Under the pieces are notes generated by a model, which was given only the letters and a program-made list of their open reading frames with translations, did not search any database and was not told the origin of the DNA. From assembly GCF_020921035.1 (NCBI RefSeq), contig NC_063155.1:22871294-22935293 (forward strand): a stretch of 64,000 nt of DNA, written 5' to 3'. The stretch's first letter is position 1, and each line of letters opens with the position of its first letter. The DNA is from Rhodamnia argentea (lineage: Eukaryota; Streptophyta; Magnoliopsida; Myrtales; Myrtaceae). The translations under genes and the position numbers were made by a program. This document shows, piece after piece, positions 11,006-22,688 of this stretch.

Positions 11006-13140
11006 TTATATGTACGCAACTTTTTCCAAATAAATGGTGTGGATTGTCATGGACATTCTAATGCGGGATGACAGCTAAACACCTTAATCACTCCGTGAAG
11101 GGGCTAGCTAATGCGCATGGCCTATGCCCATGTATATGCTCTCTTTAGGATCATATGTTTTGTCAACTTCGTGATTATTATTGCCCTTCGAATATCAGAG
11201 ATTAGCATCTGGTCTCAATCCTGTCGGTATTTCAATTCCCTTAGCAACGTGAATTTTCAACCGAATGGCGTCACGATTCTTTTCCAAAATGATCCTGAAA
11301 AGAAATTCTCAATCGCCGGATCTAACGGGCAAAGTTCCAAAAGACAGAAGACAAAAGATCATCATCGACTCTCCGTCAACTTCAAGTAATAAAAGCAGCT
11401 GGGCTCGACTTATATAAACACGAAAATAAAGATGACCCCAAGAATGAACGCGATAGGCAGATATATGCAATAGAACTTGAAGCCAAAGTGTCATCATCAA
11501 GTATTGTAAACCAGAACTTGGTTCCCTAAACATGCGACTTTGAACGAGGAATTGTTCCCTGTGTCGGCCAATTGGACACGCCAGAGACCACGAACTTTGT
11601 CTTCGCATGTTGTTGCGAATCTTGGCACTATCCTTCCCTGGTGAAAAAAATGGAGAGAACAGACCCACTTGCTTGTGTCTAATGAGGAAGAGGAGGAGGT
11701 GCTCGGATGTGGTTCATATTCTCCATCCACAGAAAAGTGGGCAGGAGTTTAGGGAAGCCGCTCGATAGGGATCTCAATTAGCAGTGCTAGATGCCAGAGG
11801 TAAGTGTAATAGAAAGGTGGTCTTGGTTTTGGATAACTACTACTATATATTATCTCTTTCGCTTGTAATTGAGTGATGTAATAGAAAAGTGCGATATGCT
11901 AATTATAGTGAAATTCTGTGTAGCCCTAATTTAATAGTGGATTAGGATAAAATCCCATGTCTTGAGTTTTCTTTCTCTTTTTTTACTCTTTACATCGTTG
12001 CGATTTGTGCGCTGAATCTTAATTGAAGAGTGGTAACGATAGGTCGCTCTTCTTGGTTCAGAAGAAACAAAAAAGAGGTCGCTTGTACATGACGAACGGT
12101 TTTGTCTAGGGCTTTGGATATTTCCTCTTGTTGCCTTCGTTCTTTACTAAACTTATCTGCGACAGTGTCATCCAGAACATGGGGTTTGTTGCAGAGAGAA
12201 TGAGGAAAAGTGCAAATCACGGGTGTGGATACTTGTCTTCATCGATATTCTTGGGAAGGCGATGACACATCTTTTTGTTCAGAACAATATATATATACGT
12301 GTGTGTATGTGTGTGTGTGTCTTTTTGTTCAGAACATGCCCTAAAGAAGAGAATATATAGTGCGACTAATGATGTTGTGCATGTGGCCTCGCGTTTTTGG
12401 GTGTCACATTTCATGCATAATTAAAAGAGTAGTAAGATGGAATATGTCTCATCTCCACATGACCAAGATAAGTGTGCTTAAATACGACAATATATTGGAA
12501 GGGTCCTGCTAGCATGACATGATGACAGTATAAGGCATAAAATCAAAGACGGGTCTCGCCACGATTGCTATATATTTTTTTGTCATTCATAACACTTGTG
12601 GTTGAAATTGCGGTTCATACAGAAAACAAAACATTGCGATTCGGCAGATGTAAAGGGAAATAGATTAAGCAACATTTAGTATTCTACCCATTACATATCT
12701 CGTATGGATCAAAGAGATTTTCATGAAGCTTTTTTAGGGTAACATCGAGCACATTAACGTGTAAAAGTGTGTCTAACATCTCATTTGAGAAAAAACTGAA
12801 ATTGGAGTTTGACCACAAGCAATGATCGATCTGCATGACATAGCATCTGCATTCCCAATAAAGATGTGGACTCGTCAAACTATTATAATTCCATTCAAGG
12901 CATCGAGAGGAATCAACCCTTTGTTGTGATCATAACATTGAGTTTGACCGTGACCCAAAGAACCAGCATTGGGAACCCTAATTTTTTTTTTTCACTTTCA
13001 AGAATCGATTCATCTTGACCACCAACAAAGTGGCATCTCCACAAGCAACTAAGCCGTGACCATCCATTGTCAATCTGGTCTTTCATACATCAGTGCATTG
13101 CTCCTCGTGCTCTCTCTTGAAGCTCTTTAAGTCAAAAAGG
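11006..13140. other. Intergenic DNA, no supported gene
   Basis: Overlapping minus-strand frames at 11309-11730 begin at GTG and have no recognisable domain. A (GT)n microsatellite at about 12299-12320 is flanked on both sides by the same 16-mer CTTTTTGTTCAGAACA (about 12270 and 12321), a small direct repeat. Nothing else could be named. Confidence 0.5.
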
Positions 13141-13146
13141 AAGCAT

Positions 13147-13830
13147 AGATGATGATGATGATGATGTTGTTATAATACCGATAATGTGATCCAAACTTAA
13201 TTTGAGACTGTCCGAGTTAATTTCGTTGAAGTTTTATTATCTACATTAAGTTGCGTGATAACTGTCCGTTAACCCACATTGAATTATGTTGTGTGGTGAT
13301 TGCCCAATAGTCACGATAACTGTCTTGATGGAAGACTGTTATATGAAAGCGTGCATATGAAAGCCTAAATAGGACTAAGCCAAAACCCCCTCTCATTATC
13401 AGAAATGACAGAAAACACACCATCGATGATCCGAGAGCGCAATTAGTTAGAAGTACCCATTCACCGACGACCAACGCTCCGTGAATCCGGTTTGTCAATC
13501 GACTTCTTCAATGGCCAGAGGTAAGTACAGAATTCTCCACGTTTTCGCGTTCGATTCTGATTATACACGAGTTTTGTCTATCCGTAAATAATCGGAACAA
13601 GTAGTCCTTTAGATTTTTAACATATAATGATAACGAAAGCTGGAATTTCTCTTCTTTGAATGGTAGAAATTCTGCTTTTTTCTTTGGTCGGTCTCTAGAA
13701 GATAAGAACTTTTAAGGCGGAACGTGTGGTTCCAAGCTGCTTTTGTGGTTTCTTAGGTCGATATTGACTTTGGTTGATAATGAAGCTTAATATGTAAAAC
13801 TACCCTTATCCTCGATGGCAAGAATTGACA
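13147..13830 (+). other. Possible solo LTR or orphan first exon
   Basis: A (GAT)n run at about 13147-13166 is followed by TGTTATAATACC, then about 340 bases with TATA-like AT patches (TATATGAAAG near 13340), then ATGGCCAGAG at 13511-13520 directly followed by the strong donor GTAAGTA. A tiny first exon with this arrangement occurs in some plant copia LTRs and in some genes. I find no downstream exon and no clear LTR end, so this is tentative. Confidence 0.25.
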
Positions 13831-14099
13831 TCCACTGCCATAACGGGCCACTTCCACCATAATCATGCGCATGAGTGTGTTTGCTTATGAATTATAATAC
13901 GTGCATCTTCGGACTTCAATCAAGAGGCAATTCATATGTCACGACCTGAATTTTCCTATACCCATATGTAAAAGTGACCTAAATTCGAGAACTCGACATG
14001 TGAGCAGCTCGAGAGATCCAAGTACTAATGTTGGAAGACATGTTTCTAATGAAGAAGCGAATTTTGATAATGTTTAGCCACCCCAAACTTCAACCATCA

Positions 14100-14320
14100 A
14101 TTTAAGACAGTTGGGAAAATCTTAAACCCATCGCAATTCTGCCAAATCGATCCTCAATTTTTTTTTTTTTTGGTCAATCGAATCATAAGCGTTTTGCGTT
14201 TATGACAATTTAGTTCATCAAGAAATCACTAACGTGGCGTAGCCGACGATGACGTGGTGTGGTCGGTATCGACGTGAACAATTTATAATAATATTATTTT
14301 TCTTTTTCTGTTTTTTTTTC
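14100..14320. repeat. Single arm of a foldback-type repeat
   Basis: The phrases 'CTTAAACCCATCGCAATT', 'TCAATCGAATCATAAGC', 'GACAATTTAGTTCATCAAG' and 'GAAATCACTAACGTGGCG' follow the order seen in the left arms of the foldback elements at 2333, 10550 and 57930. No matching right arm was seen within the next 500 bases, so this is likely a truncated copy. Confidence 0.4.
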
Positions 14321-14775
14321 CTTCCTTCTTCTTGTAACTGATCGGTGGATTCGATGACGGGCCAAATGTGAGGGTCGGCGAGGTCTGCCTCGCCGAAATT
14401 TGGCAAAACGCAATCCAATACATACATATGGACATGTAAAGAATGATGTGCAAATACCACATAGTAGCCCATCAATAGATGCGGGCGGGAGATTATACAT
14501 ATGGCATGTCGTCCATCGGCCAAAGACCGATTTCCTGAAAAGCAGGTATCGCCCGGAGGAGCGAAACATGTCCTGGAGTTAGCCACGGCCCCCTTTCCAA
14601 TCACGTGTTCGGATCGAAGTGCCTTGAGTGACATTTCAAGGGAAAATTATGTAATTTTCAATTCCTTGATTTAATTCTGATTTTCTTGAATTTAGTCAAT
14701 TCCGGAGGCTGTAGGGAGGAGTATCGTATGCATGATTTTGGGAACATAAATATTGTCGCACCACGCAATAAGTTA

Positions 14776-15576
14776 GGAAAATTTCCAAATAAGGGCCTCA
14801 AGTATATTCATTTTTTCAAATAAGGGTCCGAGTTGGATCTTGCTTCAAATAAGAGTTTGAAATGCCCTCATTGTTTTAAATAATGGTCTGAAGTGGATAT
14901 TATTTCAAACAAGGGCCTGAAGTGACTATATCAATCTTAAAAAAAGGCCTCTCACTAGCTTGTTACGTGCATTTTCGTCATTTTTTTTAAATTAGTTTTT
15001 TATTTACTTATTTCTCTCTCTATTTTCTAAAAATTAAAAAACAACTAAAAAAATAAACACATGCGGGGCACCTCCCGCCTGTGGACACCACCCCATCGCC
15101 GGTGGGGTTGCGGTGACAGCTGCCGAGGTCGCCGGCTCCTAGGAAGGGGCCGGCGACCCGGCCAACCAAGAGCGAGGGCCTAGTCCTTGCCTAGATCTAG
15201 GAGAGGATTGCAGCCCTCACCACTAGTCACTAACCATCGTTCTGAGGCGCCGGCATCCACAAGCGAGAGACAGTCCCTCCCGCTTGTGTTTCCTCTATTT
15301 TTCATTTTTTTTTCGTATTTTAATTTTTAATTTTAATTTTATACTTTAATTTAAATAAAAATTGAATTAAAAATTAGATTTTGATGAAAATACCATTGAT
15401 CGGTCAAAATATTTAGCCGACCGGCAAGGTCAAGCCCTTATTTAAAACATCCATAACCACTTCAGGCCCTTGTTGAAATAAGGATGGCACTTTAAACTCT
15501 TATTTGAAATAAAAAATCACTTCAGGCTCTTATTTGATAAAATAAAAGCACTTCGGATCCTTAATTGAAAATTTCC
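14776..15576. repeat. Foldback element with tandem sub-repeats
   Basis: The ends are inverted: the left 'GGAAAATTTCCAAATAAGGG' pairs with the right end 'CCTTAATTGAAAATTTCC'. Each arm contains four or so tandem units of about 35 bases of the type 'CAAATAAGGGCCTGAAGTG', in opposite orientation in the two arms. The core at about 15063-15290 is GC-rich ('GGCCGGCGACCCGGCC'). It shares the design of the other foldback elements but not their arm sequence, so it is a separate family. No target duplication is evident. Confidence 0.6.
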
Positions 15577-17503
15577 GAATAATTTATATCAGCGCGTGGA
15601 ACATATGCTGGAGATGGTCGATTGATGTAGGTGGGATTGGGCCTAAGACCTTGAATGTTTCTTATCCTACGGCCACACCAGACATACGCTTGGGCCGAGG
15701 GTTCTTCGTGATTGAAGCCCATCTTTGTTGATGATGTTTTGCACATCACAAGAGCCCGTCGAACGTGAGGCAGTAAGTGAGCTCCGACCTAGCTTGCATG
15801 ATGCTTGTAAGTTGTAACATCGTGGAGGTATTGTCCCCTTTCCAGCATCATGGTTTTGTCCTTGGGCGTACTGGCAAATAATTTTCTAAGAGGTCACCCA
15901 CCTTAACAGTGCTTTGACTCGAGTATTCTTAACTTTTAACTTCCAAATGAAAGCTTGCTATTATGTCAAAAGGCGTCGCCGCATCGAGTTAATTACAATT
16001 TTCACATATATATCTCAAAGTAGCTTTCCCTCTCGATTAGGTGCACTGTTCGGTTCATTCCTACCATTTTCGCCATCATAGAAGTAGAAGCCTATCATGA
16101 GGTGCTCCTTGTCCAAGCCCTTTGGCTTTAGTGGTCACTCTTTGCTTTCGTCGGATCGGGTCGTTACATTGGTGATGTTGCCCATCCCTACAAACCTAAC
16201 ACTTCCATCTCTCTCTCTCTCTCTCTCTTAGGATCCATCCCTGCTGGAATTTCTGTTCCACGGTCTACTGCTACACTGTACTACTTGAATGAGGTTTCTT
16301 CTCCCTTACCCACGAAGAAAAAACAATATTTTTTCCTCACTCAATGTGAGAATTAGGAAGTCACGGACTTCGTAACTAGTCTGATGTCCTTTGTCCGGAC
16401 TGGCTTTGAAGTTCACAATCACGCCAAGAAAGTTGATGAATCACACGTCCGATTGATCTCTTGCTCCGAGACTATTTTTGTATCGACTCAACCTGATCGG
16501 CCCCGGGGTCAACACTCTGAGACAAATGGTCGAGATGGTGTCCATTTGGGGTGGTCCCAAAAGTACTAATCATAGCATCGAACCCCTCGCTCAACAATCC
16601 CTTCCTCTTAAACGCGCCTTTTCCCGGTGTCCCTGTCGGGTAATAATATTCCACGCAGCGCACCGCGTTAGAGTTACCTGTTCAATGTGGTATCAAAACG
16701 AGGTCATTCGTAGTTGAAGTAAAGGATATTTGCGAGGAAATCGCCTTTTTGGAATATGACATCGAGAAATCTGAGTCTACTGGGGAATCTTATTCGGGAC
16801 CAATTTGCCTGTTTTTCTAAGGCACACCACACCACACCACATCGTTTTTCCGACTCAATCCGGTCCAGCATTGTTCATGTGGCTTCATTTTTTCCAACTG
16901 TTGAAGCAAGAATCTGTTTGTTGCTTTCATGGCAATGCCCCCATTCCTAAACCATCACAAGAAAGACCGTTCGATCAGGTCTATTATTGCTCGTTCCAGC
17001 CAGCGAAAGGGACAAAGAATGTTAACTAAGACAGCGCAAGTAGGAGATGTGACCACAACCCTTTTCCCCACTCATCTCTACATCTCCTTATCTTACAAGG
17101 GAGGAGTTCTTCTTCTTCTTCTCTATCCATGGGCCATGGTCCTGCACTTTCCTTGCACTCCACCATGTAGGTGCCCATCTCGCTCTTGTTGAACTCAAGC
17201 CAGGCCCCCTGCAATCAATTTTTTTTTTTTATGACGTATACATACCAAAGTTGCTTCAGCAGTTTAGGTGTGCTTACCCTAATTTGACAAGTGGAGAACA
17301 TTGAAGAAGAGGTCATGTTTCTTACGGTATCTTCTTAGGTACATGGCGTTTTTCACTTTTTGATAGGTTTGCAGGACTTTTGGCCTCATATACCTCGTCA
17401 AAAGTTAATGACCCAAAACCTGATGCAGGTGAAAAAGATGTTTCTAACCTCTGTCTGAGTTGTTCCCTACCTTACAAGAACATTTCCTTCTTCTTCTTTG
17501 ATT
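15577..17503. other. Intergenic DNA, no supported gene
   Basis: A (CT)n tract lies at about 16209-16229. At 16688, TGGTATCAAAACGAGG resembles the initiator-tRNA primer site of copia elements (consensus TGGTATCAGAGC), so a decayed LTR may precede it; I could not delimit one. Short overlapping frames at 16384-17214 lack any recognisable domain. The 5-base target copy TGGGC of the adjacent retrotransposon is at 17504-17508. Confidence 0.45.
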
Positions 17504-17508
17504 TGGGC

Positions 17509-17748
17509 TAAAGAATAAAGGTGTTTAATTCTTGATCTCAACATATAATTATTGAGATGATTTTCACTATATAAAGATATTACAAAGTCTTACATAATGA
17601 AACAATACAATAACGGAAAATAATAAAGGGATAATCATATTACAAAAATTGTCAATCACTTGATTCTAGCATCTTCAAGAATTAGCGCTTGTGATTTTGG
17701 TTGATATCTCCAGATTATTCTCCTTTGATTGATAAATCGGTGCCTTTA
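17509..17748 (-). repeat. 3' LTR of the copia element
   Basis: This 240-bp LTR aligns with 21984-22226 throughout. It starts TAAAG and ends CTTTA on the + strand. Shared blocks include TTACAAAGTCTTACATAA, GATAATCATATTACAAAA and TTGATTCTAGCATCTTCAAG. It is bordered outside by the target copy TGGGC and inside by the purine tract. Confidence 0.92.
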
Positions 17749-17757
17749 CTCCCCCTC
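17749..17757 (-). other. Polypurine tract
   Basis: On the minus strand the bases read GAGGGGGAG and directly abut the 3' LTR, as expected of the plus-strand primer used in reverse transcription of LTR elements. Confidence 0.8.
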
Positions 17758-20734
17758 AAATTGGGAATGAGAGAATCCCAAATTCCCAGTTTGCGATATA
17801 AGTTTCCAAATGTGTTCCTAGATAGGGGTTTTGTGAAAAGATCAGATATTTGATGCACAAGCGGAACATACCTAGTCACAAGTATTCCAAGAGCCACTTT
17901 TTCTCACACATAATGATAATCTAAGTCGATATGTTTAGTTCTTGCATGAAATACTGGATTAATCGACATATAAAGTGCACCGATATTATTACAAAATGGT
18001 ATCGGTGGACTTGAGAGATGAATACCCAAATCTCTCAAAAGGAATGATATCCAAGTAATCTTTGCAGTTGTCGACGCCATTGCACGATGCTTTGCCTAGG
18101 CACTAGATCAAGCAACCGTTCGTTGCTTCTTAGCACTCCACGCTATACGGTTGCTACCTAAGAAAGTACAAAATCCAGTAGTCGATCGTTGAGTCAAGGG
18201 ACAACCAGTCTAATCTGCATCACAAAAAGCATACGATTCCAAAGTCGACTTGGACAAGATTTGCATTCCTCGATCTGTTGTGCCACCGATAAAACACAAA
18301 ATGCGTTTCACAATTTGAAAATGACTCACAGTAGGTTGATGCATGAATTGACAGACAAAATTGATCGCATCCGAAATATCCGGTCGTGTAATTGTGAGAT
18401 ATTGAAGAGCTCCAACGATACTGTGATATAGTGTAGGATTCGAAAATAATATTGCATCTGTACTAGAATGAGAACTAAAGGCCATAGGGGTGGAAACCGG
18501 CTTGCAGCCCTCCATTTGTGCATGTTTAAGGATTGATAAAGCATATTGTTGTTGGCATAGATAAAGACCGACTAGAGAATATCTTAACCTCGACACCTAG
18601 AAAATAGTGTAGCGGCCCCGTATCCTTCATTGCAAATTTGCTACTCACCGTAGAGATGAACTTATCAAGCAATTTCGGATTATCGCCCGTAATGATCATA
18701 TCATCTACATATAAAAGTAGAGCCAACATGCCATGACCCGATTTTTGAATAAATGACGAAGGATCCGAAATGCTGCAAAAGAAACCGGATGCCAAAAGAA
18801 ATGAGCTAAAGCGATCAAACCATGCTCTTGGCGCTTGCTCGAGCCCTTACAAGGCTCTCTCTATTTGCAAACATAAAACGGATGATTTCTGTCCTCAAAA
18901 CCGGGTGGTTGCTCCATAGAAACAGGCTACGATAAAAATCCGTGTAAGAATGCATTTTTAACATCTAATTGTTTGATGGGCCAACCTTTAACAGTAGCAA
19001 TGGTGAGGACTGTTCTTATGCTTCCTAGTCGAACAACTAGCGAGAATGTCTCAAGGAAATCTACTCCTACTATCCGAGTATATCCTTTGGCGACCAATCT
19101 TGCTTTTAATCTTTCTAATGTACCATCGGCCTTTAACTTAGACTTAAAAACCCATCGACATCCCACAACATTAGTATTTGGAGGACGTGGAACAAGAGTC
19201 TAAGTTTTATTATGATGCAATGCCTCGAGCTCCTCTTTCATCGCTGTCGACTACCCCGGATGCTTTAAAGCAAAGCGTACATTGTTCGGTTTCGTGGGTA
19301 TCGAGTCCATCATATGAAAATTCACATATTTTGGATTAGGCTTTACACTAACAGCACGTGCTCGAGTAACCATTGAATGATTTCGAGTGGGAGAACGTGC
19401 TATGGAAGAATCATGAAGAACATCCAAAGAGAAATCTCCATTTGTCAAATTGCATGAAGAATTAAACGGAGCACCGATGAGTCACCAATTTCAACATGAC
19501 TTTGGTGAACATGCGATTCACCTCCATCGATGTTGTCTTCAAGAGAATTATTCTGAGTAGCAGAATTCAATAAGTCATCACACGGTTGATCTAAGTTAGC
19601 AGAGGACGCACCTTATTGCAAATACAAAGGTAAAAATTCTGAGTCAAATGCTAAAGTGTCTTCATTTGGCCACCTTATAAATTCATATATCTCTGCTTTA
19701 TCACTTTGGTCCCGGAATAATGAGCTGCGTAGAAGGTAGGAAAATATGGTCTCATCAAAGACGACGTGCCGCTATATATAAATTCGACCGGTCGGAGGAT
19801 AGAGACATCGATATCCCTTATGGCAATCACCGTAGCCGAGAAATACGTATGGTAATGATCGAGGATCGAACTTATTCTTGGTTTAGTCCCTAAGATAAGG
19901 AAAACAAGTACAACCAAAAACTAGCAAAAAATGATAATCTGGTTTTCTGCCAAATAAGAATTCATAAGGTGATTTCATGCTTAACACCCCGATTCAATAG
20001 AAAAACTACTGTTTGAAAGCTTTCGACCAAGTACTTTTTAGGAATTCCACTTCGATGAAGCATCGTCAAGCCAATTTCACATATGTGCCTATGTTTTCGC
20101 TCGGCAACTCCATTCTATTCGGGAGTATTTAAGCAGGATACTTGATTAACAATCTCACTCCTTTGCAAGTGGATCGGGAAATCTGCTCGATTGAACTCTC
20201 CTCCTCCATCAGATTGAAAATTTTTAATATGCCCTCCAAATTGCCTTTCCAAATATTTCTCGAAATTGAGAAAACATGCATAAAAATCAGATTTTTGCCC
20301 TAATGAAAACAACCAAGTATAATGCGTATAATCATCCACAAAGCAAACATAATACTGAAACCTCCGAAATGACATTATCAGAGCATGTCCCCACAAATCA
20401 TAATGTATCTTTTCAAAAGGCTTAGTAGTACTAGTTTTGGAAGTCAAAAAGGGAAGTTTAGATGCTCGCCCTATTTGACAACTACTACATATAGTAGTAG
20501 GTTTATTCTAAGCAAGAATCGTAATATCGCCTTTATTTTGCAGATAACGAAGTGCCGTTGGCTGTGGATGTCCCAACCTTTGATGCCAAGTACTTTCATT
20601 AGCTTTTCTAAACCGATTTGAAAATAGTGCTTATTTCCAACCGTTAGAACCTTCCTCGTTTTCCCGTCCTTTGTCACAAAATCGGTGGCAGAGAACTCAA
20701 AATTTAGAGGATAGTTAGTTGTAAATTGGCTCAC
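17758..20734 (-). pseudogene. Broken copia pol (integrase, RT, RNase H)
   Basis: Remnants in pol order on the minus strand. GAG-pre-integrase region: 20471-20734. Integrase core: 20115-20447, with FVDDYTHYTW and a QSDGGGEF segment. Later integrase/linker pieces: 19675-19917 and 19251-19448. Reverse transcriptase: 18927-19166 ([12 protein letters not shown]) and 18526-18795, holding the YVDD catalytic box. The end of RT and RNase H: 18210-18596 (FCDAD) and 17715-17897, with the DLFTKPL motif near the C-terminus. The pieces lie in different frames and are separated by stop codons, so the gene is dead. It belongs to the element at 17509-22226. Confidence 0.9.
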
Positions 20735-20899
20735 GGATAATAAATTCTTTTCATATGAGGAACAAGTAGACCATTTTTTAAGTCAACACTCTCTTTGCCC
20801 AAATTAATCTGAGCATCACCAGTATGAAAAATTTCAAGTGAATCACCATTTTCAACCATAACATTATCTTTTCCCATGTATGGTCATAAGTTGAAAAGA

Positions 20900-21942
20900 T
20901 TACCTTCATCGCCAATCATATGATTTGAAGCTCCAGTACTTGAATAGTAAGTGCAGCAAATGCCTTTGGCACATCCGATGGGAGGAAAGATCAATTAAAC
21001 CGATTAAAGCAATCTAAAGCAATATGTCCCTACTTGTTATAGAGTTGACAGAAACGATTTTGTCTCGCTCTTTTCCCAAGCTTCTTGATCTTGCTTTAAT
21101 TAAATTGTGGCTGGTGACCTTGCGAATGCATAAAATCAGTCCTAGAATTTTTTATTCTGGGATCGTTGTGAGAAAACCCCCTTTCATGCGAAGAAAAATA
21201 ATTGTTGTTGGAATGTTGGAATTGCTTTCCCTTCTCTTAAAATTGCTTCTCTAACCAAAGAAAGCCGTCCCATGTTGAATTACAAGAGAACTTTTATTTG
21301 CCAGACGACTCTCAAAGCTTTACAATTGCGAAATCAAGTCAGAGAAAGTTGGCATTGGAGGCTTCAACATGGAGGTTGTGAATGAATCATATTGATCACC
21401 TAAGCCATTCAAAACAGAGAGACCCTTCTTTTTGTCCTCAAGGGAACATCCGATAGCGGATAACTCATTAAAATATTTTTGAAAAGCACCAAGATACTCG
21501 TGAAGAGATGAAAAATTATCTCTATGACTTTTTTGGATTTGTATAAAATTGAAACTTCTCGTTACTCAGACACCTTGGCAAAAATATTTTGTAAAGATAA
21601 CCACACTTCAGCAAATGTCATCAAGTGTACTACTTGAGCAACAACTTCTTCGAAGAGCGTCGCAATAATCCATCCCCATAGAAGGCAGTCCGACCTTCTC
21701 CATTGTAAAAATTCTGGATTTGTCACTTTCTCTGAGACTCTAGTTGCCCCTCCATTAGTAGAGGAGTTGATTGATGGACTTGGCATCTAGTACTCGCCAT
21801 CAATGAATCGCACTAGATCCCGACTTTCAATCAGTGCAAGCATTTGTGCTCTCCAACAAGAATAGTTTGTTTGTGTCGGTTTCAGTGACAGAAAATTGCT
21901 AATGTTCAAAGACGAGGGGTAGGGATACTTGGCGGAAGCCAT
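20900..21942 (-). pseudogene. Broken copia gag
   Basis: An ATG at 21942-21940 lies about 30 bases inside the primer binding site and opens a UBN2-type gag frame. The frame is cut by an in-frame TAG at 21789-21787 (codon 52), then continues open through 21562. A zinc-knuckle remnant (GHIALDC on the minus strand) is seen near 21005-21030, with a stop just before it. It was the capsid protein of the copia element and is non-functional. Confidence 0.8.
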
Positions 21943-21971
21943 GGTTAAGGATCAATTTCTTTCGAAAATAT

Positions 21972-21983
21972 GCTCTGATAACA
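21972..21983 (-). other. Primer binding site (initiator Met tRNA type)
   Basis: On the minus strand the bases read TGTTATCAGAGC, one mismatch from the common plant copia primer site TGGTATCAGAGC. It follows the 5' LTR with no gap, which fixes the LTR end at 21984. Confidence 0.85.
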
Positions 21984-22226
21984 TAAAGAATGAAGGTGTT
22001 TGATTCTTGATCTCAACGTCCAATTGTTGAGATGACTTTCAATATATGAAGATATTACAAAGTCTTACATAAGGAAACAATACAACAATGAAAAATAATA
22101 ATAAATGGATAATCATATTACAAAAGTTGTCTATTACTTGATTCTAGCATCTTCAAGAATCAGCTCTTGTAATTTTGATTGATATCTCCATATTTTTCTC
22201 CCTTAATGGATAAATCAGTGACTTTA
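21984..22226 (-). repeat. 5' LTR of the copia element
   Basis: This 243-bp LTR is the partner of 17509-17748. It starts TAAAG and ends CTTTA on the + strand and is followed by the target copy TGGGC at 22227-22231. It also supplies the last codons and stop of the interrupted ORF at 22160-22588. Confidence 0.92.
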
Positions 22227-22588
22227 TGGGCATCGCGTTTGAAGGTTGGATAACACATTCGTGTTAGTTGTGAAGGTGAACGGATTCGGGTTGCCCTAAG
22301 CTCGAGACGAGTGTAGATAGATTTGCGCTGGATGATGACAATGCGAAGAAACCCTTTAGACGTACCCATGGCAGCTTCCTTGTTTTGCTTACGCACTTGT
22401 TCATCATCGACTGGGCTGCTCGAGTGAGACAGACTTATCCGACCCCAGAAATTTCCATGGCCAGCGCCATTTTGGTTGGAGCTTTCACTTTCAGCTTCGC
22501 TCTCTCCTATGAACATCGTTGTCGCAAACAAACACAGAAGAAAACAAGAACGCACTTCACAAGATCTAATCTTCAAGTCCCGACACAT
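22160..22588 (-). pseudogene. Small secreted-type ORF truncated by copia LTR
   Basis: A minus-strand frame with ATG at 22588-22586 encodes a hydrophobic segment (CFLLCLFATTMFIG) followed by ESEAE, which resembles a signal peptide with its cleavage region, then a hydrophilic Ser-, Asn- and Arg-rich part. A TATAAACA box lies at 22632-22639, which favours this ATG over the one at 22615. After the codons over 22227-22240 the frame enters the retrotransposon LTR and stops at 22160-22162. Without the insertion and one target copy, the frame would continue for about a dozen codons into sequence now at 17504 and below, then stop. I do not recognise the family, and it may not be a real gene. Confidence 0.35.
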
Positions 22589-22631
22589 TGGACGCCGTCT
22601 CTCTCTCTCTCTCATTTGTATGCACTTGTCT

Positions 22632-22639
22632 TGTTTATA
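22632..22639 (-). promoter_or_regulatory. TATA-like box before the truncated ORF
   Basis: TATAAACA on the minus strand lies 44 to 51 bases before the ATG at 22588, with a (GA)n tract in between. This is plausible for a short leader but is unsupported by any transcript evidence. Confidence 0.3.
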
Positions 22640-22688
22640 GCAACTGTACGAGATAGACTAATATCGGCTGACAAATTTTAGGTTAGTA

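Larger units (their letters stand above)
17509..22226 (-). mobile_element. Ty1/copia LTR retrotransposon, complete but decayed
   Basis: A 4.7-kb element on the minus strand with all structural landmarks: LTRs at both ends, a primer binding site flush with the 5' LTR (21972-21983, TGTTATCAGAGC), a polypurine tract flush with the 3' LTR (17749-17757), and a perfect 5-bp target duplication TGGGC at 17504-17508 and 22227-22231. The domain order is gag, GAG-pre-integrase, integrase, reverse transcriptase, RNase H, which defines Ty1/copia. The LTR ends read TAAAG...CTTTA, not TG...CA. Internal stops and frame breaks occur in every domain, so it cannot encode a working polyprotein. The LTRs differ at very roughly one site in eight by hand count, indicating an old insertion. 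Confidence 0.93.

Noticed and set aside
11309..11730. Overlapping minus-strand frames of 77 and 119 codons
   Set aside because: Both begin at GTG, overlap in different frames and show no recognisable protein features.
16688..16703. Primer-site-like TGGTATCAAAACGAGG
   Set aside because: Two mismatches in the core of the consensus, and no LTR or coding remnant could be delimited around it.
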